Assembly: GCF_023634645.1 (NCBI RefSeq)
Contig: NZ_JAMKMR010000031.1
Location: 1 to 34,357 of the forward strand
DNA: 34,357 bases
Direction of reading: 5' to 3'
Source: Vibrio sinus
GTDB lineage: Bacteria > Pseudomonadota > Gammaproteobacteria > Enterobacterales > Vibrionaceae
The first letter of the stretch is position 1; every line of letters starts with the position of its first letter. Below the pieces are notes generated by a model. The model made no database searches and was not told where the DNA came from. It saw only the letters and a list, made by a program, of their open reading frames with translations. The translations under genes and the position numbers were made by a program. Shown piece by piece: positions 7,903 to 16,661 of the stretch.

Positions 7903-8302
7903 TTCAATGCACTCATTAGCAATAAATCCATTAGGGCTTGGGATAGACCGCCTCAAATGTGGCCACGTTCCCTGGAAAACTCTAAAGTGGAAAGCCCTAA
8001 ACTTTTGGGCATTATACTGATATCGAGTTAAGACTTATACCCAAGTTACTTCAAGAAGCAGGTTTCTAAGCGATTTATTGGCTCTATTTAAGTGAAGACA
8101 TGCATAAAACAGATTTCAAGAAACGCCAATTTATTGGTGTTAGATTCAACATAGTTCAATTTATCAGCAATCATACCCTTACCACCTTCACAAGTTGGTA
8201 AATGGTGGGGGAAAGTGATGCCGAATAGGATTAATCTGTGTTATATTTTCACACCTTATACGTATCAAATATACGATCAAACTGTAGAGGGACAACTGCT
8301 CT
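7903..8302. other. Divergent ubiG/gyrA intergenic region
   Basis: This 400-bp region must hold both promoters. I see no gene. Positions 8035-8145 hold a segment starting TATACCCAAGTTACTTCAAG and containing two copies of ATTTATTGG and a GTTTCT/AGAAAC inverted pair. From memory it resembles a sequence recurring between Vibrio genes, and may be a dispersed repeat. Near gyrA, TTACCA and TGGTAA (about 8179-8201) could form a leader hairpin. GAGGG about 12 bases before the gyrA ATG is the nearest ribosome-site candidate. Confidence 0.5.
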
Positions 8303-10870
8303 ATGAGCGATCTAGCAAAAGAGATCACACCCGTAAATATTGAAGATGAGCTACGAGGTTCATACTTGGACTATGCGATGTCTGTCATCGTTGGTCGAGC
8401 TCTTCCTGACGTGCGTGATGGACTTAAGCCAGTGCATCGTCGCGTATTGTATGCGATGAACGTGCTAGGCAATGATTGGAACAAGCCTTACAAAAAATCA
8501 GCACGTGTAGTTGGCGACGTTATCGGTAAATATCATCCGCATGGTGATAGTGCTGTTTATGACACGATTGTGCGAATGGCTCAGCCATTTTCACTACGCT
8601 ATATGTTGGTCGATGGCCAAGGGAACTTCGGTTCTATCGATGGTGACTCTGCTGCGGCAATGCGTTACACCGAAGTACGCATGGCGAAAATCGCCCACGA
8701 GTTATTAGCCGATTTAGACAAAGAAACCGTAGACTATGTACCTAACTACGATGGTACAGAGCAAATCCCTGCTGTGTTACCTACTAAGGTTCCAAATCTG
8801 CTCGTTAATGGTGCTTCTGGTATTGCGGTCGGTATGGCGACCAACATCCCACCACATAATTTAACCGAAGTGATCGACGGTTGTCTTGCCTATATAGAAA
8901 ACGACAGCATTACTATCGATGAGCTGATGGACTACATTCCGGGGCCTGATTTCCCAACAGCGGCGCTAATCAGTGGCCGTAAAGGTATCGTCGATGCATA
9001 CAAAACAGGGCGCGGCAAAATTTACATGCGCTCCAAAGCGGATATCGAAGCTGACAAGAACGGTAAAGAAACGATTGTCGTTACCGAAATCCCATATCAA
9101 GTCAATAAAGCGCGCCTGATTGAAAAGATCGCTGAACTGGTTAAAGACAAAAAAGTGGAAGGCATCAGTGCACTTCGCGATGAGTCTGATAAAGACGGTA
9201 TGCGTATTGTTATTGAGTGTAAACGCGATGCTGTTGGCGAGGTTGTATTAAACAACTTATACGCACAAACCCAGCTGCAAACCACATTCGGCATCAATAT
9301 GGTTGCGCTGAACAATGGCCAGCCACAGCTGTTCAACCTTAAGGACATGCTGAAGTGCTTCGTCGATCACCGCCGCGAAGTCGTGACTCGTCGTACTATT
9401 TACGAGTTGAGAAAGGCGCGAGATCGCGCTCATATCTTGGAAGGTCTTGCGTTAGCGCTTGCGAACATTGATGAAATCATTGAATTGATTCGCCATGCAG
9501 CGACACCCGCCATCGCAAAAGAAGGTCTGACAGCAAGAGGTTGGGATCTGGGCAATGTTTCTGCGATGCTTGAACGTGCGGGTACCAACGCAGCAAGACC
9601 AGATTGGTTAGAAGAGCAATACGGCATTCGCGATGGTCAGTACTTCTTAACTGAGCAGCAAGCACAAGCAATATTGGATCTTCGCTTGCAAAAACTAACC
9701 GGTTTAGAGCACGAGAAGATCCTAGACGAGTACAAAGCGTTACTCGAAGAAATTGCTGAATTGATGCACATTTTGGCCAGTACCGAGCGCCTAATGGAAG
9801 TCATTCGTGAAGAACTAGAAGCGGTTAGAGATGGCTTTGGTGATGAGCGAAGAACAGAAATTACCGCGGCTAGCCATGATATTGATATGGAAGAGCTGAT
9901 CGCTCGCGAAGATGTTGTCGTGACACTGTCACATGAAGGCTATGTCAAATATCAATTGCTAAGTGATTATGAAGCGCAACGCCGAGGCGGTAAGGGCAAA
10001 AGCGCAACCAAAATGAAAGATGAAGATTACATTGAACGATTGTTGGTAGCGAACACGCACGACAATATTCTTTGTTTCTCCACTCGTGGTAAGACCTATC
10101 GATTGAAAGTCTATCAATTGCCATTAGCAAGTCGTACCGCGCGCGGCAAACCTATCGTCAACATTCTTCCACTGGAAGAAAACGAGCGTATTACAGCTAT
10201 ATTGCCAGTCTCAGAATTTAGTGATGATAAATACATCTTCATGGCGACTGGTGACGGTACGGTTAAGAAAACCTCTTTGGATCAGTTTGCCAACGTTCGC
10301 TCAAACGGCCTTATCGCTGTGAACCTCAGAGAAGAGGATTCGTTAATTGGTGTGGATATCACCAATGGAGACGACGATATCATGTTGTTCTCGAAAGCAG
10401 GTAAAGTCGTTCGCTTTAAAGAAGATAAAGTGAGAGCAATGGGACGTACTGCGGCAGGTGTTCGTGGTATGAAGCTTGTCGAAGCGGATGATCAAGTTGT
10501 ATCTCTGATCGTTCCATCAAATGATGGTGATATTCTGACTGTCACTCAAAATGGTTACGGTAAGAGAACTACCTTAGAAGAGTACCCAACAAAAGGTAGG
10601 GCAACTCAAGGGGTGGTATCCATCAAGGTGTCTGAGCGTAACGGTCCTGTCGTTGGAGCCATTCAAGTGGAAGAAGGCGACGAGATGATGATGATCACTG
10701 ATGCGGGTACGCTTGTGCGTACCAGAGTGTCAGAAGTCAGTCAGGTGGGTCGTAATACACAAGGTGTGACACTGATTCGAACTGCTGAAGATGAACATGT
10801 TGTTGGTCTACAGCGAATCGACGAAGTAGAAGAATCAGAATTGTTAGATGGAGAAGGCGAAGAGTCCTAG
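8303..10870 (+). CDS. gyrA: DNA gyrase subunit A
   Basis: The 855-residue product is the breakage-reunion subunit of gyrase. The catalytic tyrosine is Y122 (MRYTE). The quinolone-resistance region is wild type, with S83 and D87 in HPHGDSAVYD. The GyrA box QRRGGKG at residues 559-565 marks a true gyrase rather than topoisomerase IV, and the C-terminal beta-pinwheel domain is complete. The start MSDLAKEITP fits the family. Oddity: after the TAG stop, the same frame stays open for 18 more codons of acidic/serine/glutamine type up to a TAA at 10925-10927, suggesting the tail was longer (874 codons, close to E. coli's 875). A strong terminator follows. The function should be intact. Confidence 0.97.
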   Translation: MSDLAKEITPVNIEDELRGSYLDYAMSVIVGRALPDVRDGLKPVHRRVLYAMNVLGNDWNKPYKKSARVVGDVIGKYHPHGDSAVYDTIVRMAQPFSLRYMLVDGQGNFGSIDGDSAAAMRYTEVRMAKIAHELLADLDKETVDYVPNYDGTEQIPAVLPTKVPNLLVNGASGIAVGMATNIPPHNLTEVIDGCLAYIENDSITIDELMDYIPGPDFPTAALISGRKGIVDAYKTGRGKIYMRSKADIEADKNGKETIVVTEIPYQVNKARLIEKIAELVKDKKVEGISALRDESDKDGMRIVIECKRDAVGEVVLNNLYAQTQLQTTFGINMVALNNGQPQLFNLKDMLKCFVDHRREVVTRRTIYELRKARDRAHILEGLALALANIDEIIELIRHAATPAIAKEGLTARGWDLGNVSAMLERAGTNAARPDWLEEQYGIRDGQYFLTEQQAQAILDLRLQKLTGLEHEKILDEYKALLEEIAELMHILASTERLMEVIREELEAVRDGFGDERRTEITAASHDIDMEELIAREDVVVTLSHEGYVKYQLLSDYEAQRRGGKGKSATKMKDEDYIERLLVANTHDNILCFSTRGKTYRLKVYQLPLASRTARGKPIVNILPLEENERITAILPVSEFSDDKYIFMATGDGTVKKTSLDQFANVRSNGLIAVNLREEDSLIGVDITNGDDDIMLFSKAGKVVRFKEDKVRAMGRTAAGVRGMKLVEADDQVVSLIVPSNDGDILTVTQNGYGKRTTLEEYPTKGRATQGVVSIKVSERNGPVVGAIQVEEGDEMMMITDAGTLVRTRVSEVSQVGRNTQGVTLIRTAEDEHVVGLQRIDEVEESELLDGEGEES

Positions 10871-10948
10871 GAAGCAAATGTTTCTCAGGAACAAAGCCCT
10901 TCTGAGTCACCAAGCGATTCTGCGTAAAAATAGATTCATCATTAAGGT

Positions 10949-10976
10949 AAAAGCCGGGCAATATGCCCGGCTTTTT
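10949..10976 (+). terminator. Rho-independent terminator of gyrA
   Basis: Stem AAGCCGGGCA (10951-10960) and TGCCCGGCTT (10964-10973) with a 3-nt loop, followed by a T-run (CTTTTT). It is GC-rich and perfectly paired, 24 bp after the in-frame TAA that follows the gyrA stop. Confidence 0.95.
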
Positions 10977-11023
10977 CATGCCTATGCTATCAGTACTATA
11001 CTAGTTTTAGCCAAGGAGAGGTT

Positions 11024-11932
11024 ATGACTAAAGCATTGAGAAATTATTTTAAAGCGGTGAGGGTGACTAAGTTCAATTGTGTTAGGTGCACATTTCAATG
11101 TCCTCAGAGAAATAGAACCCTTCTGCTGTTCAATACCCTCTTATTCATATTCCTCTCAACCATGCATAGTAAGGTGCATGCTTCAGAGCCAGCCTCACTC
11201 ACTATGGCGGTGTACCCATGGATTCCCTGGCGTATACAACACGATAATGGCAGCTGGGGAGGTATCGCGATCGATACAGCAAAATTGGTTGCTTTATGCA
11301 CTAAAACCACCATTACTGCTCTAGATGTGAAAAATGGTAAACGAATGAGAAAGGAGTGGGGGCGGCGTATCAACGTTGAATCAGCGATTTCGCCAATGTG
11401 GCGGCAATCGCAACAAACAAGCTCTGTCTATACCGCTCCTTTATTTTCAACCTCTGATATTGTCTTTGCTAGAAAGGGCGAATTTGAAAATGTGAAATCT
11501 GTTAAAGATTTATATGGTGAAAGACTGGGTGTAACAGTGGGCTACTATTATCCAGAAGGGTTTACTGAAGCCATCAATGCTGGGAAAATTCGCACCAGTG
11601 CTTCAAACACAAAAACCTTGTTGCCCAAGCTTTTACGCGGCAGATTGAAAGCAATCATCATCAACGAAAATGAGCTGTTATATCTTCTCAAGCAACGCCA
11701 ATATAAGTTCGAATACTCAATAGATGATTTTGAAGTCATTTATCGATTTGAAGTGGTGCCGTTACATATGCGTGTTCATAAGGATTACGAATATCTGATT
11801 CCTAAATTTAACCTTGCTATAGAAGAGCTTAAGAAGCGTGGTGTTATCCAGCATATTCAAAGTAATTACGCGGTTACAGGAAAAAGTGATACGTCAGTGA
11901 GCCTTAGCGAGTGCCCGTTTAAAGCTATATAG
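11024..11932 (+). CDS. Periplasmic solute-binding family 3-like protein, orphan
   Basis: The start is fixed by an excellent ribosome site, AAGGAGAGG just upstream. An unusually long, basic, cysteine-containing N-terminal stretch (about residues 1-31) precedes a hydrophobic signal segment (TLLLFNTLLFIFLSTM) and an export site near VHASEP (about residue 53). The mature part resembles a bacterial extracellular solute-binding domain: YPWIPWRI near the start, GGIAIDTAKLV, TAPLFSTSDIVFARKG, a KSVKDLYGERLGVTVG segment typical of the domain switch, then a C-terminal helix. No permease or ATPase genes are adjacent, so it may act in sensing rather than uptake, or serve a transporter elsewhere. The ligand cannot be read from the sequence. 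It converges on the histidine kinase with 22 bp between stops and no terminator visible. Confidence 0.75.
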   Translation: MTKALRNYFKAVRVTKFNCVRCTFQCPQRNRTLLLFNTLLFIFLSTMHSKVHASEPASLTMAVYPWIPWRIQHDNGSWGGIAIDTAKLVALCTKTTITALDVKNGKRMRKEWGRRINVESAISPMWRQSQQTSSVYTAPLFSTSDIVFARKGEFENVKSVKDLYGERLGVTVGYYYPEGFTEAINAGKIRTSASNTKTLLPKLLRGRLKAIIINENELLYLLKQRQYKFEYSIDDFEVIYRFEVVPLHMRVHKDYEYLIPKFNLAIEELKKRGVIQHIQSNYAVTGKSDTSVSLSECPFKAI

Positions 11933-11954
11933 AAATCCGAACGTGATCTAACAG

Positions 11955-13742
11955 TTACTTGTATTCGTGAGCGTGCTCTTCTGTGGGACAAGGTATGGAA
12001 ATGTCGAAGTTAACACCTTGGTTTTGTTGAGAGCTACAAGATATCTTTCCCTTAAGTAAATGAACAACGATATTAAATACAACATGAGCCCCTAACCCAA
12101 AATGCTGCTTTTGACCTCGTTTGGTTGTGACAAAAGGTTCAAAAATTTTATCCTCCATATCAGCGTTCATTCCTCGCCCAGAATCTTTATAATTTATATA
12201 TAAGGTATTGTTTTTTCTGTTCAATATAATATCAATATTCTTCTGCCCATCCCAGTTGTCAAAACCATGATTGAGCGAGTTGAGTATTAAGTTCGTATAA
12301 ACTTGACTAAAGCTACTAGGCATACCAAAAAATGTTAGTGATTGATCACACTCAATTCGTATTTTACATTGTGAACCATTAATTTCTTCACGTAACGAGC
12401 TAACGGTATGAGTAATGTTTTCATATAAATTAAATTGGTGACTTTTTTCCTCACTCCATTCAAATACCGATATTTGTTTAAAAACTTTAATGAGTTTAGA
12501 AGTTCTTTGTAAGTTATTGTGTAGCAGGGATGAATACTCCTCAATTTCCTTGATTACTTCTATGAGGTTGTCTTTCGGTATCTGGTTTGAGTGGAGTTGG
12601 TCCAGGGTTTGGTGCAGCGTATCCTTTAAGTGGCTTGCGACAGTGATACATACCCCTACCGGGGTATTTATTTCATGGGCCACACCAGTCACTAGGCTTG
12701 TTAATGAGGATATTTTTTGTGCTTCCCATAAATCCTTTTTCTGTTTGATGTCATGAGTGATATCCGACCAAATATGTATGGTTCCATTTATGCTTGTCTT
12801 GTTCTTTCTTAATTGCCACCATTTATTCTCACGAGATTGAAATTCGATATGGTTTTCCTCACTGTTTACATCCAATATTTTTTTGGATATGGCTATCCTT
12901 TGCTCTTGACTGATAAATTTAAATTTAGAAGCGATGATTTTTTCATAAATTTTTGCTAGCTCATACTTTCCATTTTCAATGCCTTTATCATGAAGCCCAA
13001 ATTCATTAATAAACCTTTTGTTAATTAGTAATACTTTTCCTTCCTCATCAAAAAATACAAACCCATCTTTCATATTATTGATAATACTTAGTATCCATTT
13101 ATGGCTTTTCTCAGTATCGCTTTTTAACAAACTTGCTTTTCTTCTGTAATAAATAATAATCGATACGAGCAATATCAATGTGATCGAGCTACCAGCCAGT
13201 GCCCAACCTACTACTTTGTTTCCACTACTTGAAAAAGGTATGAAGTGCACCCCATAGGCTGCCTCATACTCGACCAATAATTCACACAGTTCGTTTAGCT
13301 CATCGAATTGCTGTTGAATATCCGGACTCATGACTTTATTTTTTTGAATAAATGAGTTACGAAGTAGTAATGCTCGTGATTTGATATCGGCCAATAGACG
13401 GAATGATTTGGGCTCATTTGACCATTCTTGCACAACATCGAGGTCTTCCACTGCAGTCGTATAGTACTCGGACATTAACTCATCCAGTCTTTCCTTACTT
13501 ATTGCTATGTGTGGGTTGAATGGAAGTCCGTAAGTCGTTTTCATTAAAGCAAAATTGACTTGGGCTGAGCGTGAGTAATTGATGGTTTGCAATGGACCAG
13601 TATATATCCGCTGAATGTCCTCACTTAGCTGTACAGCGCGGGTCAAAGAGTACACCGATAGGCCTGAAATCAATATGATAACAAGAGAGAACGTTATGCC
13701 AAATGTACTAAAAATTGAGAGCTTCATTCCGAACGATTCCAT
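11955..13742 (-). CDS. Membrane sensor histidine kinase with PAS domain; sensor shared with the MCP at 17071
   Basis: With residues counted from a GTG at 13748: transmembrane segment 1 (about 12-34), periplasmic helical sensor (35-175), transmembrane segment 2 (178-200), a PAS-like region (215-335), and a kinase core. The kinase has phosphoacceptor H358 in VTGVAHEINTP, an N-box near N486-N493, G1 DSGRG (522-526), F-box IFEPFVTT and G2 GLG (551-553). There is no receiver domain and no response regulator next to it. The sensor is clearly homologous to that of the chemoreceptor at 17071-18702. I use the ATG at 13742; GTG 13748 or ATG 13727 are alternatives, the last aligning with the MCP start MKL. 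The PAS-kinase part looks more AT-rich than the sensor part, by eye. Confidence 0.88.
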   Translation of the reverse strand: MESFGMKLSIFSTFGITFSLVIILISGLSVYSLTRAVQLSEDIQRIYTGPLQTINYSRSAQVNFALMKTTYGLPFNPHIAISKERLDELMSEYYTTAVEDLDVVQEWSNEPKSFRLLADIKSRALLLRNSFIQKNKVMSPDIQQQFDELNELCELLVEYEAAYGVHFIPFSSSGNKVVGWALAGSSITLILLVSIIIYYRRKASLLKSDTEKSHKWILSIINNMKDGFVFFDEEGKVLLINKRFINEFGLHDKGIENGKYELAKIYEKIIASKFKFISQEQRIAISKKILDVNSEENHIEFQSRENKWWQLRKNKTSINGTIHIWSDITHDIKQKKDLWEAQKISSLTSLVTGVAHEINTPVGVCITVASHLKDTLHQTLDQLHSNQIPKDNLIEVIKEIEEYSSLLHNNLQRTSKLIKVFKQISVFEWSEEKSHQFNLYENITHTVSSLREEINGSQCKIRIECDQSLTFFGMPSSFSQVYTNLILNSLNHGFDNWDGQKNIDIILNRKNNTLYINYKDSGRGMNADMEDKIFEPFVTTKRGQKQHFGLGAHVVFNIVVHLLKGKISCSSQQNQGVNFDISIPCPTEEHAHEYK

Positions 13743-13828
13743 GTTCACACCCAGTTTCTCTTTAGATAGTATGGAGCATAAATAGTAAATTCACCGTATA
13801 GGGCACCTTCAATATGGCTGTTACGTAA

Positions 13829-13855
13829 AACCCGAAAGATATGTTCTTTCGGGTT
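13829..13855 (-). terminator. Rho-independent terminator of purC
   Basis: Perfect 11-bp stem AACCCGAAAGA / TCTTTCGGGTT with a 5-nt loop, located just after the purC stop. On the minus strand the stem runs into TTTT after GGG. It also separates purC from the histidine kinase gene. Confidence 0.85.
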
Positions 13856-13877
13856 AAGGAAGTGATGGATGTTTCTC

Positions 13878-14981
13878 TTAGTCAATCAAGCCATATTCTT
13901 TAGCAAGAATATCAATGATCTCCTGCTTAGGATTTTGGCTTAATGATATAGTTTGACCGGTAATTTTTTCAGCAATGCCCACATAAGTGTTTGATAACGC
14001 CATAAGAGACTCGATCGGCAGTGCATTGTCTCTAGCTAGTGCTTCTCTTTCTTCCATGCGGTTTTTGTTTAACAAAATATCTGGTTCAGGGAAGTAGTTA
14101 AGCAAAAACTGGCGGAAACCCTCTTTTGAGTTTTCCACAATGTTGCCATTTAGATACTCAGTTTTGTCCCATATTCTCGATGAATCCGGTGTGCCGACCT
14201 CATCCATATAGATGAGCTTTTCATTACCTTGGGCATCACTGACGTAACCAAATTCAAATTTCGTATCAACAAAAATTTGATCGATGTTTTCGAGTGACTG
14301 GCTTATGAGATCGAACCCTTGCTTGAGATACTTTTCATACAAATCGATGTCCTTAATAGCAGAAAAGTTAAACGCATCGAAACTGTTTTCAATATTCTTT
14401 CTACTGATATTGACATCGTCTGCTTCTGGTACGCCTGGTACCCCTTTTAAGATGCCTTTTGTTGAAGGTGTCATGAGTAAGCTGGGTAAGGGCTTATCTT
14501 TACCCAAATTATCGGGCAATTGAATACCACAGAACTCGCGCTCTCCATTTTCATAGGCTCGCCACATTGAACCAGTTAAATACTGACGACAGATGGCTTC
14601 AATTTTAATCGGCTTGGCTTTTTGAACTATCCAAACAAAGGGGTGGGGGATATCTAAAATATGGCTATCAGCTAAGCCATTTTCCTTAAAAAGCTTGAAC
14701 CAGTGGTTGGAAATGGCATTTAATGCTGCCCCTTTTCCAGGTACACCATTAAGGTTGCCCTCTGCGTGCCAAATACAATCAAACGCGGAAATTCTATCGC
14801 TGATCACCATAATCGCTAATGGCGCATTGGATGCGACATCATAGCCTTTCTCTTGGATCAATCGTTGGCTGTCTTCTTGGGTTAACCAATAAACTGAGCG
14901 TACTTTTCCACTATGTACAGGTTTATCAGTTCGAATGGGGAGATCATTGTTAACAGCAAGTACTTGGTCAGCGAGATTCAT
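13878..14981 (-). CDS. purC: SAICAR synthetase (purine biosynthesis), long form
   Basis: PurC condenses CAIR with aspartate, using ATP, to give SAICAR. The product has 367 residues, longer than the roughly 237 of E. coli PurC, and matches the long type found in Vibrio. Visible family blocks are HSGKVRSVYWL near the N-terminus (nucleotide site), SDRISAFDCIW, EAICRQYLTGSMWRAY, FVDTKFEFGYV and IYMDEVGTPDSSRIWDK. The start MNLADQVLAVNN fits the long family. It is monocistronic: a terminator follows, and the upstream region carries a perfect PurR palindrome about 140 bp from the start, so purine repression by PurR is expected. Cytoplasmic. Confidence 0.95.
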   Translation of the reverse strand: MNLADQVLAVNNDLPIRTDKPVHSGKVRSVYWLTQEDSQRLIQEKGYDVASNAPLAIMVISDRISAFDCIWHAEGNLNGVPGKGAALNAISNHWFKLFKENGLADSHILDIPHPFVWIVQKAKPIKIEAICRQYLTGSMWRAYENGEREFCGIQLPDNLGKDKPLPSLLMTPSTKGILKGVPGVPEADDVNISRKNIENSFDAFNFSAIKDIDLYEKYLKQGFDLISQSLENIDQIFVDTKFEFGYVSDAQGNEKLIYMDEVGTPDSSRIWDKTEYLNGNIVENSKEGFRQFLLNYFPEPDILLNKNRMEEREALARDNALPIESLMALSNTYVGIAEKITGQTISLSQNPKQEIIDILAKEYGLID

Positions 14982-15120
14982 CGACTTAATCCTATCGTAA
15001 TACCAACGGATAAATAAACACTGCCAATCAATCTAACTCATTGAAAGTTTATGAGATAGGGTATTCGATTGGCGATATACCTGGTGCATGATACCAGAAC
15101 TATTTTAACTAGCCAGAAAA

Positions 15121-15140
15121 AAAAGCAAACGTTTGCTTTT
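15121..15140. promoter_or_regulatory. PurR operator of purC
   Basis: A 20-bp perfect palindrome, AAAAGCAAAC/GTTTGCTTTT, whose central 16 bases fit the PurR consensus ANGCAANCGNTTNCNT at every defined position. On the minus strand its right half overlaps a possible -35 (TTTGCT) placed 16 bp before TAAAAT, so binding would block the purC promoter; the promoter assignment is inference. Confidence 0.9.
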
Positions 15141-15638
15141 GGGCGAAACGCTTAAATATAGCTATGCATTATTTCGTGTTTCTGAAAATTATTTTTCTAT
15201 CCGTATAAAAAACATCATTCCGTAAAACGTCATTGAATTGATCTTCAACCATTCTCTCCAGTAAACATAAAACATTCAAAAAATGAATGATATATACCCT
15301 ACTTGGAGAGTGGTTAAATGATCTTATTGCTAATTAAGGCCAGTGTGGCTAATCGAAAAGTCAACACCAATTATTCATTATTGATATGAAACTGGTTTGT
15401 TAGTTAATGGATTGTGAACTACGTTTTAAAAAGAAATGTTCAGATGAGCAATAGGGTGGTCTTGTAAGGTAGAGCTGGTGACAAAAATTGCTCGATAGAA
15501 GCGAAACAGTGAGCTCGAACAAGACTTAAAGCCCAAATATAAAAACAAGATCATATTAAGGCTAGGAAGTGAATGCATGATTTTCCCTTTGCGTGGAACG
15601 GTCTAGATATTGATCTTTATAGCACGGAGGAGCAAGTC
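15141..15638. other. Leader region between purC promoter and peroxidase operon
   Basis: About 500 bp without an established gene, holding the promoter of the peroxidase-cupredoxin-MCP operon; I cannot place that promoter with confidence. A 23-codon open frame (15318-15389) has a good ribosome site, GGAGAG at 15305-15310, and encodes a short hydrophobic N-terminus (MILLLIKASVANRK). It could be a small protein or leader peptide, or chance. No strong palindromic operator is visible. Confidence 0.4.
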
Positions 15639-16646
15639 ATGTGGCGAGGTTTAATTGTATTAATCGGCTTAGTTATTAGCCAGTTAGCGTTAGCGGAATC
15701 AACTGAAATTGTTGAGCTTAAGGAAGAGTATGAAAGACCTAAGGGTATCCCTTTCCCTGCTGATAACCCATATTCGGAAGCAAAACTAAAACTTGGGAAA
15801 ACATTATATTTTGACCCTAGGTTATCTGAGTCTGGCACTCAATCTTGCGCCACTTGCCATAACCCAAGTTTTTCTTGGGGTGACGGTATGGGGTTGGGAG
15901 TTGGACATCAGCATCAACAATTAGGAAGAAAGTCGCCCACCATCTTAAATCTCGCGTGGGATGAAATCTATATGTGGGATGGCCGAAAAGCCACGCTAGA
16001 AGAACAAGCGCTCGGGCCAATGGAGTCAGCAGCTGAAATGAACTTGGACTTGAAACAGCTACCCACGATGCTAGGAGCAATCCCAGGCTATGTTGAATTA
16101 TTTAAACAAGCTTTTCCAGAGCAAACTGACCCAATCTCAACTAAAAATGTTGCCAAAGCGATTGCGACCTTTGAGCGAACCGTAGTATCGGGAGAGGCAC
16201 CATTTGACCGCTGGATTAAAGGTGACGAAAACGCACTTTCTGAGGATGAAAAGGTCGGCTTTATTGTATTTAACACCAAAGGTAATTGTGCGAGCTGTCA
16301 CTCTGGCTGGACCTTCTCCGACAGCAGTTTCCATGATATCGGCCTTCCTTCGGAAGATATTGGGCGTGGCAAATTCTTACCTAAAATGGAAAAAATGCAA
16401 TTCGCCTTTAAGACGGTTGGGTTACGCAATATCGACCTTCGCGCGCCCTACATGCACGATGGTTCTTTAGTCACACTAGAGGATGTGATCAATCACTACA
16501 ATTCGGGCTTTGTAAAACGTCCTAGCTTATCTGATGAAATTGAGCCATTAAACCTAACTAAAACTGAGAAAAAACAATTAGTTGCATTTTTGAAAACGTT
16601 GACAAGCCAAGATGAGCCTGTCTCTATGCCTGTACTTCCACGCTAA
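15639..16646 (+). CDS. Di-heme cytochrome c peroxidase/MauG-like protein
   Basis: A GGAGG site at 15626-15630 and a signal peptide (MWRGLIVLIGLVISQLALA) fix the start at 15639 (335 aa); the frame is open 22 codons further up, but that would bury the signal. The mature periplasmic protein has two c-type heme sites, CATCH at 70-74 and CASCH at 217-221, in the usual two-domain arrangement. RAPYMHDGSLVTLEDV and NHY (Y287) follow. A tyrosine at that place resembles the MauG axial ligand rather than the methionine of classical peroxidases; this is inference from pattern. The substrate may be hydrogen peroxide or a partner protein. It is first of three tightly spaced genes; the copper protein starts 15 bp later and is a candidate electron partner. 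Confidence 0.92.
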   Translation: MWRGLIVLIGLVISQLALAESTEIVELKEEYERPKGIPFPADNPYSEAKLKLGKTLYFDPRLSESGTQSCATCHNPSFSWGDGMGLGVGHQHQQLGRKSPTILNLAWDEIYMWDGRKATLEEQALGPMESAAEMNLDLKQLPTMLGAIPGYVELFKQAFPEQTDPISTKNVAKAIATFERTVVSGEAPFDRWIKGDENALSEDEKVGFIVFNTKGNCASCHSGWTFSDSSFHDIGLPSEDIGRGKFLPKMEKMQFAFKTVGLRNIDLRAPYMHDGSLVTLEDVINHYNSGFVKRPSLSDEIEPLNLTKTEKKQLVAFLKTLTSQDEPVSMPVLPR

Positions 16647-16661
16647 CGCTTGAGGTGAACC

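Noticed and set aside
7903..7956. 18-codon N-terminal extension of UbiG
   Set aside because: UbiG homologues start near MNNTQNVD; the extension has no family match.
15573..15638. 22-codon upstream extension of the di-heme protein
   Set aside because: It would place a hydrophilic stretch before the signal peptide, while ATG 15639 has an ideal GGAGG site.
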